From Microbacterium ginsengiterrae (GTDB lineage Bacteria; Actinomycetota; Actinomycetes; Actinomycetales; Microbacteriaceae): DNA of 64,000 bases. A model generated the notes under the pieces. That model ran no database searches, was not told the origin of the DNA, and saw only the letters and a program-made list of their open reading frames with translations. Each line of letters begins with the position of its first letter. Position 1 is the first letter of the stretch. Location of the stretch: positions 2,418,001 to 2,482,000 of the forward strand of contig NZ_JACHMU010000001.1 in the NCBI RefSeq assembly GCF_014205075.1. The letters run 5' to 3'. This document shows positions 1-9,676 of this stretch, one piece after another. The translations under genes and the position numbers were made by a program.

Positions 1-72
1 GGTGCCATAGAATCGGGGCAACCTCGCGCGCCCCGTCTTCGCCGAGACCGCCCCTCCCACGATTGGTGCTGT

Positions 73-1482
73 GTGCTTTCCCCTGCAGATTCACTCGCCC
101 CGGACTGGCTCCTCATGCCCGAGGACGCGAACGCGCTGCCCGACCGCGTGTGGCCCGCGTCCGCCTCTCGCGCCGACGACGGCGGCATCGTCCTCGGCGG
201 GATGACGACCGCCGACATCGTCCGTGAGCACGGGACACCGGTCCTCGTCCTCGATGAGGAGGAGGTGCGCACGCGCGCTCGTGGCTTCCACGATGCCTTC
301 TCTTCCGCGGCTGCAGCGCACGGCACGACCGCCCGCGTCTACTACGCGGGCAAGGCGTTCCTCTCCACCGCGGTGGCGCGCTGGGTCACCGCGGAGGGAC
401 TGAACGTCGACGTGTGCACGCGCGGCGAGCTCGAAGTCGCCCTCGCGGCGGGCGTGGACCCCGCGCGCATCGGCTTCCACGGCAACAACAAGCTCATCGA
501 CGAGATCGAGCGCGCAGTGACCGTCGGCATCGGCACCATCATCATCGACAGCGCCATCGAAGTCGAACGGGTCGCCGCGGCCGCCGCCCGCTCGGGGACC
601 GTGCAGCGGGTCCTCGTCCGCGTCAACAGTGGAGTGCACGCCGAGACGCACGACTTCCTCGCCACAGCGCACGAGGATCAGAAGTTCGGCATGCCCCCCG
701 CGGATGCCGAAGCCGTCGTCGCACGCATCCGCGAACTGCCCGCATTGGAGTTCGCCGGGCTGCACTGCCACATCGGTTCGCAGATCTTCGGTGTGGCGGG
801 TTTCCGCGAGTCGGCGGCTCGCGTGCTCGAACTGCACGAGCGGCTCCGCGCCGGCGGCGAGGTGCCAATGCTCAACCTCGGCGGCGGCTTCGGCATCGCG
901 TACACCAGCGTCGACGACCCGACTCCGATCGCACAGCTCGCCGCGGAGATCGTGGACGCGGTCGCCACCGGCTGCGCCGACCGCGGCATCCCCGTCCCCG
1001 TACTCGCCTTCGAGCCGGGGCGCGCGATCGTCGGCACCGCCGGCGTCACCCTCTACGAGGTCGGCACCACGAAGCCCGTGCGCCTCGACTCCGGAGCGAC
1101 ACGCCTGTACGTGAGCGTCGACGGCGGCATGAGCGACAACGCGCGACCTGCCCTGTACGGCGCGCAGTACTCCGCGCGCATCGCGTCACGCACGAGCACC
1201 GCCGAGCCGGCCCTCGTGCGCGTCGTCGGGCGGCACTGCGAGTCCGGCGACATCGTCGTCGATCACGAATACCTCCCGGGCGATGTCGCGCCGGGTGATC
1301 TGCTGGCCGTCCCCGCGACGGGCGCGTACTGCGCCTCCCTCTCCAGCAACTACAACCACGTTCCCCGTCCCGCAGTCGTCGCGGTCAGCGGTGGCACCTC
1401 CCGCGTCATCGTGCGCGGCGAGACCATCGATGACCTCCTCGCAAGGGACGCCGGGATCAGCACGAATGAAGGAGCACGATGA
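73..1482 (+). CDS. lysA: diaminopimelate decarboxylase LysA
   Basis: Decarboxylates meso-diaminopimelate to L-lysine, the last step of lysine synthesis, in the cytosol with PLP. The 469-residue product shows the fold-type III PLP lysine in YAGKA (K94), the HIGSQ motif, a GGG(F)G phosphate-binding loop, an EPGR motif and a C-terminal CESGD segment that supplies active-site residues of the partner subunit. Its length suits actinobacterial LysA. The GTG start has no clear Shine-Dalgarno sequence, and an ATG at 115 would also give a plausible protein, so the start is uncertain. The stop overlaps hom by 4 bases (ATGA), so the two are translationally coupled. The family assignment is firm. Confidence 0.95.
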   Translation: MLSPADSLAPDWLLMPEDANALPDRVWPASASRADDGGIVLGGMTTADIVREHGTPVLVLDEEEVRTRARGFHDAFSSAAAAHGTTARVYYAGKAFLSTAVARWVTAEGLNVDVCTRGELEVALAAGVDPARIGFHGNNKLIDEIERAVTVGIGTIIIDSAIEVERVAAAAARSGTVQRVLVRVNSGVHAETHDFLATAHEDQKFGMPPADAEAVVARIRELPALEFAGLHCHIGSQIFGVAGFRESAARVLELHERLRAGGEVPMLNLGGGFGIAYTSVDDPTPIAQLAAEIVDAVATGCADRGIPVPVLAFEPGRAIVGTAGVTLYEVGTTKPVRLDSGATRLYVSVDGGMSDNARPALYGAQYSARIASRTSTAEPALVRVVGRHCESGDIVVDHEYLPGDVAPGDLLAVPATGAYCASLSSNYNHVPRPAVVAVSGGTSRVIVRGETIDDLLARDAGISTNEGAR

Positions 1483-2795
1483 CCCAGCCTCAATCGAGCG
1501 ATGAGTACCGGCGACTGAGGGTCGCGCTGCTTGGCGCCGGAGCCGTGGGCTCGCAGGTCGCCGGCCTGCTGCTGCGCCACGCCGACGAGCTCGCCGATCG
1601 CGCTGGTGCAGCGCTCGAACTCGCCGGCATCGCCGTGCGCGATGTGGACGCGCCGAGGGACGTCGACCTTCCGCGTGAGCTGTTCACGACCGACGCGGAG
1701 AGCCTCATCGTCGGCAGCGACATCGTCATCGAGCTCATGGGTGGGATCGAGCCGGCCCGCGAGAACCTGCTGCTCGCACTGAACTCCGGCGCGGACGTCG
1801 TCACCGCGAACAAGGCGCTGCTGGCCACGCACGGCACCGAGCTGTTCGAGGCGGCCGACCAGGTCGGAGCCTCGGTGTACTACGAGGCGGCCGCTGCCGG
1901 AGCGATCCCGATCATCCGTCCGCTGCGCGACTCGCTCGCCGGCGACCGCGTCGAGCGCATCATGGGCATCGTCAACGGCACGACGAACTACATCCTCGAC
2001 CGGATGGACAGCGAAGGGGCCGACTTCGCAGAGGTCCTCGCCGACGCGCAGCGGCTCGGTTATGCCGAAGCCGATCCCACCGCGGATGTCGAGGGTTTCG
2101 ACGCCGCCCAGAAGGCGGCGCTGCTCGCATCCCTCGCCTTCCACACCGCGGTTCCGCTCGACGCCGTGCACCGTGAGGGCATCAGCGAGATCACTCCCGC
2201 CATGATCGAAGAGGCACGCGCCGCCGGTTTCGTCATCAAACTCCTCGCCGTCTGCGAGCGGCTCGATGTGGACGGCGCGGAATCCATCTCCGTCCGCGTC
2301 TATCCCGCGCTGGTCTCGCGGACGCACCCGCTCGCCTCGGTGCACGCGGCCAACAACGCCGTCTTCGTCGAGGCCGAGGCCGCGGGTTCGCTCATGTTCT
2401 ACGGCGCGGGCGCCGGTGGCATCCAGACGGCGTCCGCCGTTCTCGGCGATGTCGTCTCCGCGGCCCGCCGACACATCGCCGGCGGCGTCGGAGTGGGGGA
2501 GTCCACCAGGGCGAACCTCCCCATCGTCCCGATCGGCCACGTCATCACGCGCTACCAGATCACCCTCGAGGTGAACGACCAGCCCGGCGTGCTGGCGGCG
2601 GTCGCCGGTATCCTCTCCGACGGCGGCGTCTCCGTCGCGACCGTCGTCCAGACCGTCGAGGGCGACTCCACCGCCCGTCTCATCATCGGCACGCACCGCG
2701 CGGCAGAGCAGGCGCTCAGCGACACGGTCGAGCGACTCGCTGCCAGCGACGTCGTCGAGCGCGTCGTCTCGGTGCTCCGCGTGGAAGGCGAGTGA
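1479..2795 (+). CDS. hom: homoserine dehydrogenase
   Basis: Reduces aspartate semialdehyde to homoserine with NAD(P)H, the branch point to threonine and methionine. The 438-residue protein has an N-terminal nucleotide-binding motif (GAGAVGS near residue 20), the ANKALL and NGTTNYIL motifs of the catalytic domain, the EADPTADVEGFDAA signature, and a C-terminal ACT domain (about residues 355-435, beginning YQITLEV). The ACT domain suggests feedback control by an amino acid, probably threonine as in known ACT-containing enzymes. The ATG lies in the lysA stop (ATGA overlap), and the end overlaps thrB, so it sits in a tightly coupled operon. thrC, usual next to hom in related actinobacteria, is absent. 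Confidence 0.95.
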   Translation: MTQPQSSDEYRRLRVALLGAGAVGSQVAGLLLRHADELADRAGAALELAGIAVRDVDAPRDVDLPRELFTTDAESLIVGSDIVIELMGGIEPARENLLLALNSGADVVTANKALLATHGTELFEAADQVGASVYYEAAAAGAIPIIRPLRDSLAGDRVERIMGIVNGTTNYILDRMDSEGADFAEVLADAQRLGYAEADPTADVEGFDAAQKAALLASLAFHTAVPLDAVHREGISEITPAMIEEARAAGFVIKLLAVCERLDVDGAESISVRVYPALVSRTHPLASVHAANNAVFVEAEAAGSLMFYGAGAGGIQTASAVLGDVVSAARRHIAGGVGVGESTRANLPIVPIGHVITRYQITLEVNDQPGVLAAVAGILSDGGVSVATVVQTVEGDSTARLIIGTHRAAEQALSDTVERLAASDVVERVVSVLRVEGE

Positions 2796-3748
2796 TGGGC
2801 GAAGGCGTGGGCGGCGAGGGCCGCACCGTCCAGGTGCAGGTACCGGCGACGAGCGCGAACCTCGGCCCTGGCTTCGACACACTCGGACTCGCTCTCAGTG
2901 TCTATGACGAGCTGACGGTCACGGCTCTGGCGGAGGACCGCCTCGAGATCGAGATCACGGGTTCCGGCGCATCCGAGATCGCCCGCGACGAGTCGAACCT
3001 CGTCGTTCGCTCGATCGAGCACGTGTATGCGGATGCCGGTCGCGAGATGCCCGGCCTGCGCATCATCGCGAACAACGGTGTCCCGCACGGCCGGGGACTC
3101 GGCTCCTCCGGTGCGGCCGTCACCGCCGGTGTCCTCGCCGCGAAGGGTCTCCTGGCGGGGGAGGTCGAGTTCTCGGACGCCGACCTGCTGCGCCTGGCCA
3201 CGGAGCTCGAGGGGCACCCGGACAACGTCGCCCCCGCGCTGTTCGGCGGACTCACCATCGCATGGACCGGCGAGAACGGTCCTCAGCACAAGAAGCTGCT
3301 CGTCCACCGCGGTGTCGCCCCGCTCGTGCTCGTACCGGAGCGCACGATGTCCACGACGCTGGCGCGTTCCCTGCAGCCGCCGCAGGTCTCGCGCGAGGAC
3401 GCGGTCTTCAACGTCTCGCGGACCGCGCTGCTGATCGCGGCGCTCATGCAGAGCCCCGAGCTGCTGCTCGACGCCACGGCCGACCGTCTGCATCAGGATT
3501 ATCGCGCCGAGGCGATGCCGGAGACCCACGCCCTCGTCCAGACGCTCCGTGCGGCCGGGTTCGCCGCCGTCGTCTCCGGGGCAGGGCCCAGCGTGCTCGT
3601 GCTCGCCGACGGGCCGGGCGGACGCCAGCTGGCCAAGGATCTCGCCGATTCCGTGACGGACACTCCGTGGGACGGGCTCATGCTGGCCGTCGACGTACGT
3701 GGTGGTACAGTTAGGGAACGAGCGGAGGGCTCCACGGGAATTTCGTGA
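2792..3748 (+). CDS. thrB: homoserine kinase
   Basis: Phosphorylates L-homoserine for threonine synthesis. The 318-residue GHMP-family protein has the N-terminal ATSANLGPGFD segment, the glycine-rich ATP loop PHGRGLGSSGAA (about residues 95-106) and the C-terminal GAGPSV motif. Two starts are possible: GTG at 2792, overlapping the hom stop by 4 bases, or ATG at 2795, overlapping it by 1. Either way translation is coupled to hom. The expected partner gene thrC (threonine synthase) is not between hom and thrB nor elsewhere in the window, so threonine synthesis must be completed by a gene outside it. Confidence 0.93.
   Translation: MMGEGVGGEGRTVQVQVPATSANLGPGFDTLGLALSVYDELTVTALAEDRLEIEITGSGASEIARDESNLVVRSIEHVYADAGREMPGLRIIANNGVPHGRGLGSSGAAVTAGVLAAKGLLAGEVEFSDADLLRLATELEGHPDNVAPALFGGLTIAWTGENGPQHKKLLVHRGVAPLVLVPERTMSTTLARSLQPPQVSREDAVFNVSRTALLIAALMQSPELLLDATADRLHQDYRAEAMPETHALVQTLRAAGFAAVVSGAGPSVLVLADGPGGRQLAKDLADSVTDTPWDGLMLAVDVRGGTVRERAEGSTGIS
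3706..3711 (+). promoter_or_regulatory. candidate -10 box for rho
   Basis: TACAGT lies inside the 3' end of thrB, about 200 bases before the rho start. No good -35 hexamer is seen 17-18 bases upstream. The 160-base gap that follows (3749-3908) has no open frame I trust. It contains C-rich, weakly structured sequence that could serve as a Rho-responsive leader, as known for autogenous rho control in other bacteria, but this is inference only. Confidence 0.25.
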
Positions 3749-3908
3749 ATCTGGCCCCCATCGCAATTCTGCGAGATCCGCACGCAAACCCCCAGGACTG
3801 ATTTCACCGTCTTGGCCGGCGGGCGCCGAGCGTCTGCCCGTGCGATCGCGCGCAGCACCCGTTGTGCGCGAGACATGCTCATTTCCCACGACATATAAGG
3901 GAGTACTC

Positions 3909-6011
3909 GTGGAGAATTTCTCCGAGACCCAGAACGATCAGGCCGCACCCGCAACGGAGTCTTCCGCCGCGGAGGCCCCCGCCGCCGAGACGGCGGCCCC
4001 GCGCAAGCGCGCTCCGCGCCGCGCGACCACCGCCACGGCGGCAGCCAAGGCGGCGCAGGCCGCAGAGGCCGCCCCGGATGCCGCGCCGGCATCGACTCCG
4101 GATGCGCCCGCCGCAGCGGACGAGGCACCGAAGGCCAAGGCGCCGCGTCGCAGCCGCGCGAAGAAGGCGGACGCCGAGGCGACGCCCGCCGAGACGGCAC
4201 CCGCCGAGGCAGCAGCCCCGGCGGCGACGGAGAGCGCGGCGTCCGACGCCGCTCAGGCCGACTCCGCAGCACCGGCCGAGGCCGCGCCGAAGACCTCGGG
4301 TCGCGGCCGCCGCACCAAGAAGACCGACGCGGCCGCCGACACCTCATCAGAAGGTGCGGCACCGGCAGCCGACGCCGCACCCGCCGAGACCGCACCCGCC
4401 GAGACCGCACAGAACGACTCTGCGCAGGGTGATGCGAAGACGGACAACGCCGACGCCCCAGCGCAGGCCGAGAAGCCGGCCAAGGGCAAGGGCAAGGGAC
4501 AGAAGTCCAAGGGCCAGTCCGATAAGGCCGACAAGGACTCGTCCGACAACGGTCAGAACGACAAGGGTCAGAACGAGCGCAACGGCTCCGACAAGGGCCA
4601 GAACGAGCGCTCCTCGTCCGATTCGGACAACTCCGAGGACGGCGAGGAGTCGTCCGGCCGCAGCCGCAGCCGTAACCGCAGCCGCAACCGCGGCCGCAAC
4701 AAGGACCAGAACGGTCAGGACGCGCAGCAGTCCGGACCGTCCGATGACGAGTCGGGCAACGGCCGCGGCCGCCAGCGCAATAAGCGCCGCGGTGGCGGAG
4801 TCTCCGACGAGTTCGACACCGAGATCGGCGAGGACGACGTCCTCATCCCGATCGCCGGAATCCTCGACGTCCTCGACAACTACGCGTTCGTCCGTACGAC
4901 CGGATACCTCGCCGGAGCCAGCGACGTGTACGTCTCGCTCGGCCAGGTGAAGAAGTACAACCTGCGCAAGGGTGACGCGATCGTCGGCGCCATCAAGCAG
5001 CCCCGCGAGGGCGAGCAGCAGGGGCGTCAGAAGTACAACGCACTCGTCAAGGTCGACTCGATCAACGGTCTGTCCGTCGACGATGCCGCGACCCGCGTCG
5101 AGTTCGGCAAGCTGACCCCGCTGTACCCGCAGGAGCGTCTGCGTCTGGAGACCGCTCCCGAGAAGCTCACCCAGCGCATCATCGACCTCGTCGCCCCGAT
5201 CGGCAAGGGTCAGCGCGGACTGATCGTCGCTCCGCCCAAGGCCGGCAAGACCATCGTCCTGCAGCAGATCGCGAACGCGATCGCGCAGAACAACCCTGAG
5301 GTGCACCTCATGGTCGTGCTCGTCGACGAGCGCCCCGAAGAGGTCACCGACATGGAGCGCACCGTCAAGGGCGAGGTCATCGCCTCGACCTTCGACCGTC
5401 CGGCGGAGGACCACACGACCGTCGCCGAACTCGCCATCGAGCGCGCCAAGCGCCTGGTCGAGCTCGGTCGCGACGTCGTCGTCCTGCTCGACTCGATCAC
5501 CCGCCTCGGCCGCGCGTACAACATCGCGACCCCGACGTCGGGCCGCGTGCTCACCGGTGGCGTCGACGCTGCGGCGCTCTACCCGCCCAAGCGCTTCTTC
5601 GGCGCAGCGCGCAACATCGAGAACGGCGGCTCGCTGACGATCCTCGCCACCGCACTCGTGGAGACCGGATCCAAGATGGACGAGGTCATCTTCGAGGAGT
5701 TCAAGGGCACCGGCAACAGCGAGCTGCGTCTGTCGCGCTCGCTCGCCGACAAGCGCATCTTCCCGGCTGTCGACGTCAATGCGTCGTCGACGCGTCGCGA
5801 GGAGATGCTGCTGTCCTCCGACGAGGTGAAGATCACGTGGAAGCTGCGCCGCGCCCTCGCCGGTCTCGACCAGCAGCAGGCCCTCGAGGTCGTGCTCGGC
5901 AAGCTCAAGGAGACGCAGTCGAACGTCGAGTTCCTCGTGCAGATGCAGAAGTCCATGCCTGCTCCCGTCGGCGGTGGCCACAGCCACGGTCACGAGAACA
6001 GCATCCGCTGA
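3909..6011 (+). CDS. rho: transcription termination factor Rho
   Basis: Hexameric RNA-dependent ATPase that terminates transcripts. The GTG start at 3909 is chosen because AAGGGAG lies just upstream; the frame stays open further upstream without a better start. The 700-residue protein has about 300 residues of disordered N-terminal extension: first Ala/Pro/Glu-rich, then repeated DKGQN-type units, then Arg/Asn/Ser-rich [12 protein letters not shown]. After it come the RNA-binding cold-shock-like domain (from about 310), the Walker A loop PPKAGKT (about 443) and the Walker B strand VVVLLD (about 524). Such Rho insertions are known in actinobacteria and help RNA binding. prfA follows 16 bases after the stop. 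Confidence 0.95.
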   Translation: MENFSETQNDQAAPATESSAAEAPAAETAAPRKRAPRRATTATAAAKAAQAAEAAPDAAPASTPDAPAAADEAPKAKAPRRSRAKKADAEATPAETAPAEAAAPAATESAASDAAQADSAAPAEAAPKTSGRGRRTKKTDAAADTSSEGAAPAADAAPAETAPAETAQNDSAQGDAKTDNADAPAQAEKPAKGKGKGQKSKGQSDKADKDSSDNGQNDKGQNERNGSDKGQNERSSSDSDNSEDGEESSGRSRSRNRSRNRGRNKDQNGQDAQQSGPSDDESGNGRGRQRNKRRGGGVSDEFDTEIGEDDVLIPIAGILDVLDNYAFVRTTGYLAGASDVYVSLGQVKKYNLRKGDAIVGAIKQPREGEQQGRQKYNALVKVDSINGLSVDDAATRVEFGKLTPLYPQERLRLETAPEKLTQRIIDLVAPIGKGQRGLIVAPPKAGKTIVLQQIANAIAQNNPEVHLMVVLVDERPEEVTDMERTVKGEVIASTFDRPAEDHTTVAELAIERAKRLVELGRDVVVLLDSITRLGRAYNIATPTSGRVLTGGVDAAALYPPKRFFGAARNIENGGSLTILATALVETGSKMDEVIFEEFKGTGNSELRLSRSLADKRIFPAVDVNASSTRREEMLLSSDEVKITWKLRRALAGLDQQQALEVVLGKLKETQSNVEFLVQMQKSMPAPVGGGHSHGHENSIR

Positions 6012-6027
6012 TCTGACCGGAGCCAGC

Positions 6028-7107
6028 GTGTTCGAGTCCGTCCAGGCGCTCATCGACGAACACCGCCGGGTGCAGGAGGAACTCTCCGACCCGGCGGTGC
6101 ACGCCGACGCCGCCCGCGCGAAGCGGGTGAACCGGCGCTACGCCGAGCTGAGCAGGATCGTCGCCGCACACGATGCGTGGGTCGCGGCATCCGACGACCT
6201 CGACGCGGCGCGCGAGCTCGCCAAGGACGATGAGGCGTTCGCCGAGGAGATCCCCTCGTTGGAGGAGAACCTCGCGCAGACGCAGGAGAAGCTCCGGCGC
6301 CTGTTGATCCCGCGCGATCCCGATGACGCCCGCGACGTGATCATGGAGATCAAGGCGGGGGAGGGCGGCGCGGAATCCGCGCTGTTCGCTGCGGACCTGC
6401 TGCGCATGTACATGCAGTACGCCGCGCACAAGGGATGGAAGACCGAGCTCCTCGAGCGCAACGAGTCCGATCTCGGCGGCTACAAGGACGTCCAGATCGC
6501 GATCAAGGGCAACTCGTCCGATCCGGCCCAGGGCGTGTGGGCCCACCTGAAGTACGAGGGCGGCGTCCACCGCGTCCAGCGTGTTCCCGCCACCGAGTCG
6601 CAGGGGCGCATCCACACCTCGACCACCGGCGTCCTCGTGTTCCCCGAGGTCGATGAGCCCGAAGAACTGCACATCGATCCGAACGACCTGAAGATCGACG
6701 TCTACCGGTCGTCCGGCCCCGGCGGACAGTCGGTCAACACGACGGACTCCGCAGTGCGCATCACGCACGTGCCCACCGGGATCGTCGTGTCGATGCAGAA
6801 CGAGAAGTCGCAACTGCAGAACCGTGAGGCGGGGATGCGCGTGCTGCGCGCCCGACTGCTGGCGAAGCAGCAGGAGGAGCTGGATGCCGCGGCATCCGAC
6901 GCCCGTCGATCGCAGATCCGCGGGATGGACCGCTCCGAGCGCATCCGCACGTACAACTTCCCGGAGAACCGGATCGCCGACCACCGAACGGGATTCAAGG
7001 CGTACAACCTCGACCAGGTCATGGACGGCGCCCTCGACCCCCTCATCGAATCCGCGATCGTCGCGGATGAGGAGGCGCGCCTGGCCGCCGTCGGTCAGGA
7101 CTCCTGA
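6028..7107 (+). CDS. prfA: peptide chain release factor 1
   Basis: Recognises UAA and UAG stop codons and triggers peptidyl-tRNA hydrolysis. The GTG at 6028 gives 359 residues, the normal RF1 size, with GGAG a few bases upstream. The PAT tripeptide that marks RF1 rather than RF2 is present in [14 protein letters not shown], and the GGQ hydrolysis motif lies at residues 232-234 in [12 protein letters not shown]. It follows rho closely and probably shares its transcript. Its partner prmC, which methylates the GGQ glutamine, is usually adjacent but here lies beyond the reversed cysE-cysK pair. Confidence 0.96.
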   Translation: MFESVQALIDEHRRVQEELSDPAVHADAARAKRVNRRYAELSRIVAAHDAWVAASDDLDAARELAKDDEAFAEEIPSLEENLAQTQEKLRRLLIPRDPDDARDVIMEIKAGEGGAESALFAADLLRMYMQYAAHKGWKTELLERNESDLGGYKDVQIAIKGNSSDPAQGVWAHLKYEGGVHRVQRVPATESQGRIHTSTTGVLVFPEVDEPEELHIDPNDLKIDVYRSSGPGGQSVNTTDSAVRITHVPTGIVVSMQNEKSQLQNREAGMRVLRARLLAKQQEELDAAASDARRSQIRGMDRSERIRTYNFPENRIADHRTGFKAYNLDQVMDGALDPLIESAIVADEEARLAAVGQDS

Positions 7108-7144
7108 CACCGCGCGCTTCGCGCTCGCGCCCGCGCCCGACCGA

Positions 7145-7711
7145 TCAGATCGAGTAGTCGGATGCGAGGCGCAGGTCGCTGAAGTCGTCGTGCTCCCGCC
7201 GCGTGCGCGAATGCGCCGGTACGCCGGTGAGGACGCTGTTGGCCGGGGCGTCCTTCGTCACCACGGCTCCGGCGCCGACCACAGTGTCCGGCCCGACAGT
7301 GATGGGGCCGATGATTTTCGCCCCGGCGCCGACGACGACCCCGTCGGCAAGCGTCGGGTGCCGTTTGCCCGTCGCGTCGCTTGTCCGACCTCCCAGCGTG
7401 ACCCCGTGGTACAGCAGCACATCGTCGCCGATCTCGGCGGTCTCGCCGATGACGACGCCGCTGCCGTGATCGATGAAGAACCGCCGGCCGATCCGCGCTC
7501 CGGGATGGATCTCGATGCCGGTGAGGGTGCGGGCGAGCTGCGAGTTCGCCCTGGCGAGGAACCGCAGGTTGCGGCGCCACAGGGCATGCGAGACACGGTG
7601 CGCCCAGATCGCGTGCAGGCCGGGGTAGAGGAGCGCGACCTCCAGACCGTTGCGCGCAGCAGGGTCACGTCGGCGCGCGGCAGTGATGTCCTCGCGAATC
7701 CGAGCGATCAT
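7145..7711 (-). CDS. cysE: serine O-acetyltransferase CysE
   Basis: Acetylates L-serine with acetyl-CoA to O-acetylserine, the substrate of CysK next door. The protein shows the left-handed beta-helix hexapeptide signature ([19 protein letters not shown], then [14 protein letters not shown] and YHGVTLGG). The ATG at 7711 gives 188 residues and aligns with the usual MIxxIREDI-type N-terminus of short bacterial CysE. A TTG at 7750 overlapping the cysK stop would add 13 residues and give closer coupling; I prefer the ATG. It is the second gene of a cysK-cysE operon on the minus strand. Confidence 0.93.
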   Translation of the reverse strand: MIARIREDITAARRRDPAARNGLEVALLYPGLHAIWAHRVSHALWRRNLRFLARANSQLARTLTGIEIHPGARIGRRFFIDHGSGVVIGETAEIGDDVLLYHGVTLGGRTSDATGKRHPTLADGVVVGAGAKIIGPITVGPDTVVGAGAVVTKDAPANSVLTGVPAHSRTRREHDDFSDLRLASDYSI

Positions 7712-7746
7712 GCCGAGCCCGTCGTCATCAGCGCGCCGATGGCGGC

Positions 7747-8685
7747 TCAACCCTCGCGGAGGTCTTCGAACAGCGCGGTGGAGATGTAACGCTCACCGGT
7801 GTCGGGCATCACCACGACGATGGTCTTCCCGGCGTTCTCCGGGCGCGCCGCGACCTTGAGGGCCGCAGACAGCGCAGCACCGGAGGACATGCCGACCAGC
7901 AGCCCCTCCTTCGCGGCGAGCTCGCGTGCCAGACGCAGCGATTCGTCGAACTCGGCGGTGATGACTTCGTCGAGCACGTCCTGGTCGAGGACACCGGGGA
8001 CGAAGTTCGGGCCGATGCCCTGGATCTTGTGCGGGCCGGGGTGACCCTCGGTGAGAACGGGGGAGTCCTTGGGCTCGACCGCGATCACCTTTACGTCGGG
8101 CTTGGCGGCCTTCAGTGCCTGGCCGGTTCCCGTCACGGTTCCGCCGGTGCCGACGCCGGCGATGAAGATGTCGACGTCTCCGTCGGTGTCGCGGAGGATC
8201 TCCTGCGCCGTGGTCTCGCGGTGGATCTGCGGGTTGGCGGCGTTCTCGAACTGCCGGATCCAGACGGCCCCGGGCGTCTCGGAGACGATCCGCTTGGTCT
8301 CCTCGATGGCACCGCTCATGCCCTTGGTCGGGTCGGTCAGGACGATCTCCGCGCCGAACGCCTTGAGCAGCACCCTGCGCTCCTTCGACATCGAAGCGGG
8401 CATCGTGAGGATGACCTTGTACCCGCGCGCCGCGCCCACCATCGCCAGGGCGATGCCGGTGTTGCCGCTCGTCGACTCGACGATCGTCCCGCCGGGGGAG
8501 AGCTCGCCCGACGCCTCGGCCGCGTTGATCATCGCGATGCCGATGCGGTCCTTCACGCTCGACGCCGGGTTGTAATACTCGAGCTTGGCGAGCACCGTCG
8601 CCCCGAGCCCTTCGGTGACGCGATTCAGGCGCACAAGGGGGGTGTTGCCGAAAGCAGTGGTGATGTCTTCGTGGATGCCGGACAT
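7747..8685 (-). CDS. cysK: cysteine synthase A
   Basis: PLP-dependent O-acetylserine sulfhydrylase that makes L-cysteine from O-acetylserine and sulfide. The 312-residue protein contains the PLP lysine in [12 protein letters not shown] (about residue 43), the substrate loop STSGNTG, and the phosphate-binding GTGGTVTG segment. The ATG at 8685 is chosen because GAAAGG stands before it; the frame is open further upstream without another ribosome binding site. The protein and CysE are known to form the cysteine synthase complex, and they are cotranscribed here. A -10 box (8720-8725) and a dyad (8734-8752) lie upstream. Confidence 0.96.
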   Translation of the reverse strand: MSGIHEDITTAFGNTPLVRLNRVTEGLGATVLAKLEYYNPASSVKDRIGIAMINAAEASGELSPGGTIVESTSGNTGIALAMVGAARGYKVILTMPASMSKERRVLLKAFGAEIVLTDPTKGMSGAIEETKRIVSETPGAVWIRQFENAANPQIHRETTAQEILRDTDGDVDIFIAGVGTGGTVTGTGQALKAAKPDVKVIAVEPKDSPVLTEGHPGPHKIQGIGPNFVPGVLDQDVLDEVITAEFDESLRLARELAAKEGLLVGMSSGAALSAALKVAARPENAGKTIVVVMPDTGERYISTALFEDLREG

Positions 8686-8719
8686 GTCTGGCCTTTCGTA
8701 CGCGGAACGGTGCCCTTCC

Positions 8720-8725
8720 AGCCTA
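8720..8725 (-). promoter_or_regulatory. candidate cysK -10 box
   Basis: On the minus strand TAGGCT would give a transcript start about 28-30 bases before the cysK ATG, leaving room for the GAAAGG ribosome binding site. The -35 position is occupied by a dyad (8734-8752) instead of a TTGACA-like hexamer, which suggests a regulated promoter. Confidence 0.4.
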
Positions 8726-8733
8726 TGCGAGCG

Positions 8734-8752
8734 AATGCGTCGCCGGCGCATT
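8734..8752. promoter_or_regulatory. dyad, candidate cysKE operator
   Basis: AATGCG and CGCATT form a perfect 6-base inverted repeat separated by 7 bases. It spans the -35 region of the cysK promoter and lies just upstream of prmC on the other strand. The dyad is read directly; binding by a cysteine or sulfur regulator is inference. Confidence 0.35.
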
Positions 8753-8776
8753 GTGACGCCCCCGCATCTGACGACG

Positions 8777-8782
8777 TACGCT
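8777..8782 (+). promoter_or_regulatory. prmC -10 box, leaderless layout
   Basis: TACGCT is followed by exactly 6 bases and then the prmC ATG, so the predicted transcript begins at or next to the start codon. There is no useful Shine-Dalgarno spacing. Confidence 0.5.
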
Positions 8783-8788
8783 CGAAGG

Positions 8789-9649
8789 ATGCCCGAACCC
8801 ACCATCGCCGCCGCCGTCAGAGCGGGCGCAGAACGCCTCGCCGCCGCCGGCGTGCCCGACCCGCTCGTCGATGCGGAACTGCTCGCCGGTCATGTGCGGG
8901 GACTGCGGCGCGGAGAGGTGCAGGCGGCGATCATCCGCGGAGACGGATGGAGTGCGCAGGACGCGAAGGCACTCGATGGACTCATCGCCCGTCGAGCCGC
9001 ACGCGAGCCGCTGCAACACCTGACCGGTCGTGCCCCGTTCCGGCACCTCGAGCTCGCCGTCGGCCCTGGCGTCTTCGTCCCCCGGCCCGAGACCGAGACG
9101 GTCGCGCAGTTCGCGATCGACGCACTGCTGACCGACGCGTCCCCCACGCCCGTCGGCGTCGACCTCTGCACCGGCAGCGGCGCCATCGCACTGGCGATGG
9201 CCACGGAAGTGCCTCACTCTCGTGTCTTCGCCGTCGAGCTCTCGCCCGACGCCTACGCGTGGGCGGAGCGGAACACGGCATCCGCCGAGAACCTCACGCT
9301 CGTCCACGGGGATCTGGCCGACACGCTCGTGGAACTCGACGGCACGGCCTCGGTGGTCATCTCGAATCCGCCCTACGTGCCGGACGACGCCGTCCCCAGG
9401 GACCCCGAGGTGCGGCTGCACGATCCCGCCATGGCGCTGTACGGCGGACCGGACGGCCTCGACGTCGTCCGCACGCTGAGTTCCCGCGCGCTGCGGCTGC
9501 TGCGGTCCGGCGGTCTGCTCGTCATCGAGCACGGCGAGCTGCAGGGCGAGGCGATCCGCGCACTGCTGACCGCGGACGGCTGGCGTGCGGCGACGACCCA
9601 CCAGGACCTCACCCGCCGCGACAGGGCGACGACCGCGCTGAAGCCCTGA
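8789..9649 (+). CDS. prmC: release factor glutamine methyltransferase PrmC
   Basis: SAM-dependent methylation of the GGQ glutamine of RF1/RF2. The 286-residue product has an N-terminal helical substrate-binding part, the SAM loop [15 protein letters not shown] and the catalytic NPPY motif (N193) in SNPPYVPDD. The ATG at 8789 is fixed by a TANNNT box 6 bases upstream; longer in-frame starts would run through the cysK promoter region. Its substrate gene prfA lies 1.7 kb away, separated by cysEK on the other strand. sua5 follows 27 bases later. Confidence 0.94.
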   Translation: MPEPTIAAAVRAGAERLAAAGVPDPLVDAELLAGHVRGLRRGEVQAAIIRGDGWSAQDAKALDGLIARRAAREPLQHLTGRAPFRHLELAVGPGVFVPRPETETVAQFAIDALLTDASPTPVGVDLCTGSGAIALAMATEVPHSRVFAVELSPDAYAWAERNTASAENLTLVHGDLADTLVELDGTASVVISNPPYVPDDAVPRDPEVRLHDPAMALYGGPDGLDVVRTLSSRALRLLRSGGLLVIEHGELQGEAIRALLTADGWRAATTHQDLTRRDRATTALKP

Positions 9650-9661
9650 GCTCGTTGCCCG

Positions 9662-9667
9662 TAGACT
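9662..9667 (+). promoter_or_regulatory. candidate -10 box for threonylcarbamoyl-AMP synthase
   Basis: TAGACT lies 9 bases before the ATG at 9677, in the short gap after prmC. It could give a transcript with only 2-3 leader bases. It may act as an internal promoter of the prmC operon. Confidence 0.35.
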
Positions 9668-9676
9668 GTAGGGGAC

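Noticed and set aside
1-72. TAGAAT at 8-13 as a lysA promoter
   Set aside because: No supporting -35, uncertain lysA start, and too little upstream sequence in the window to judge.
3699-3908. The 70 codons open upstream of the rho GTG
   Set aside because: The sequence overlaps thrB and has no ribosome binding site; AAGGGAG before 3909 marks the real start.
7712-7750. A TTG start for cysE overlapping the cysK stop
   Set aside because: It would add 13 residues that do not fit the family's N-terminus; it is kept only as an alternative.
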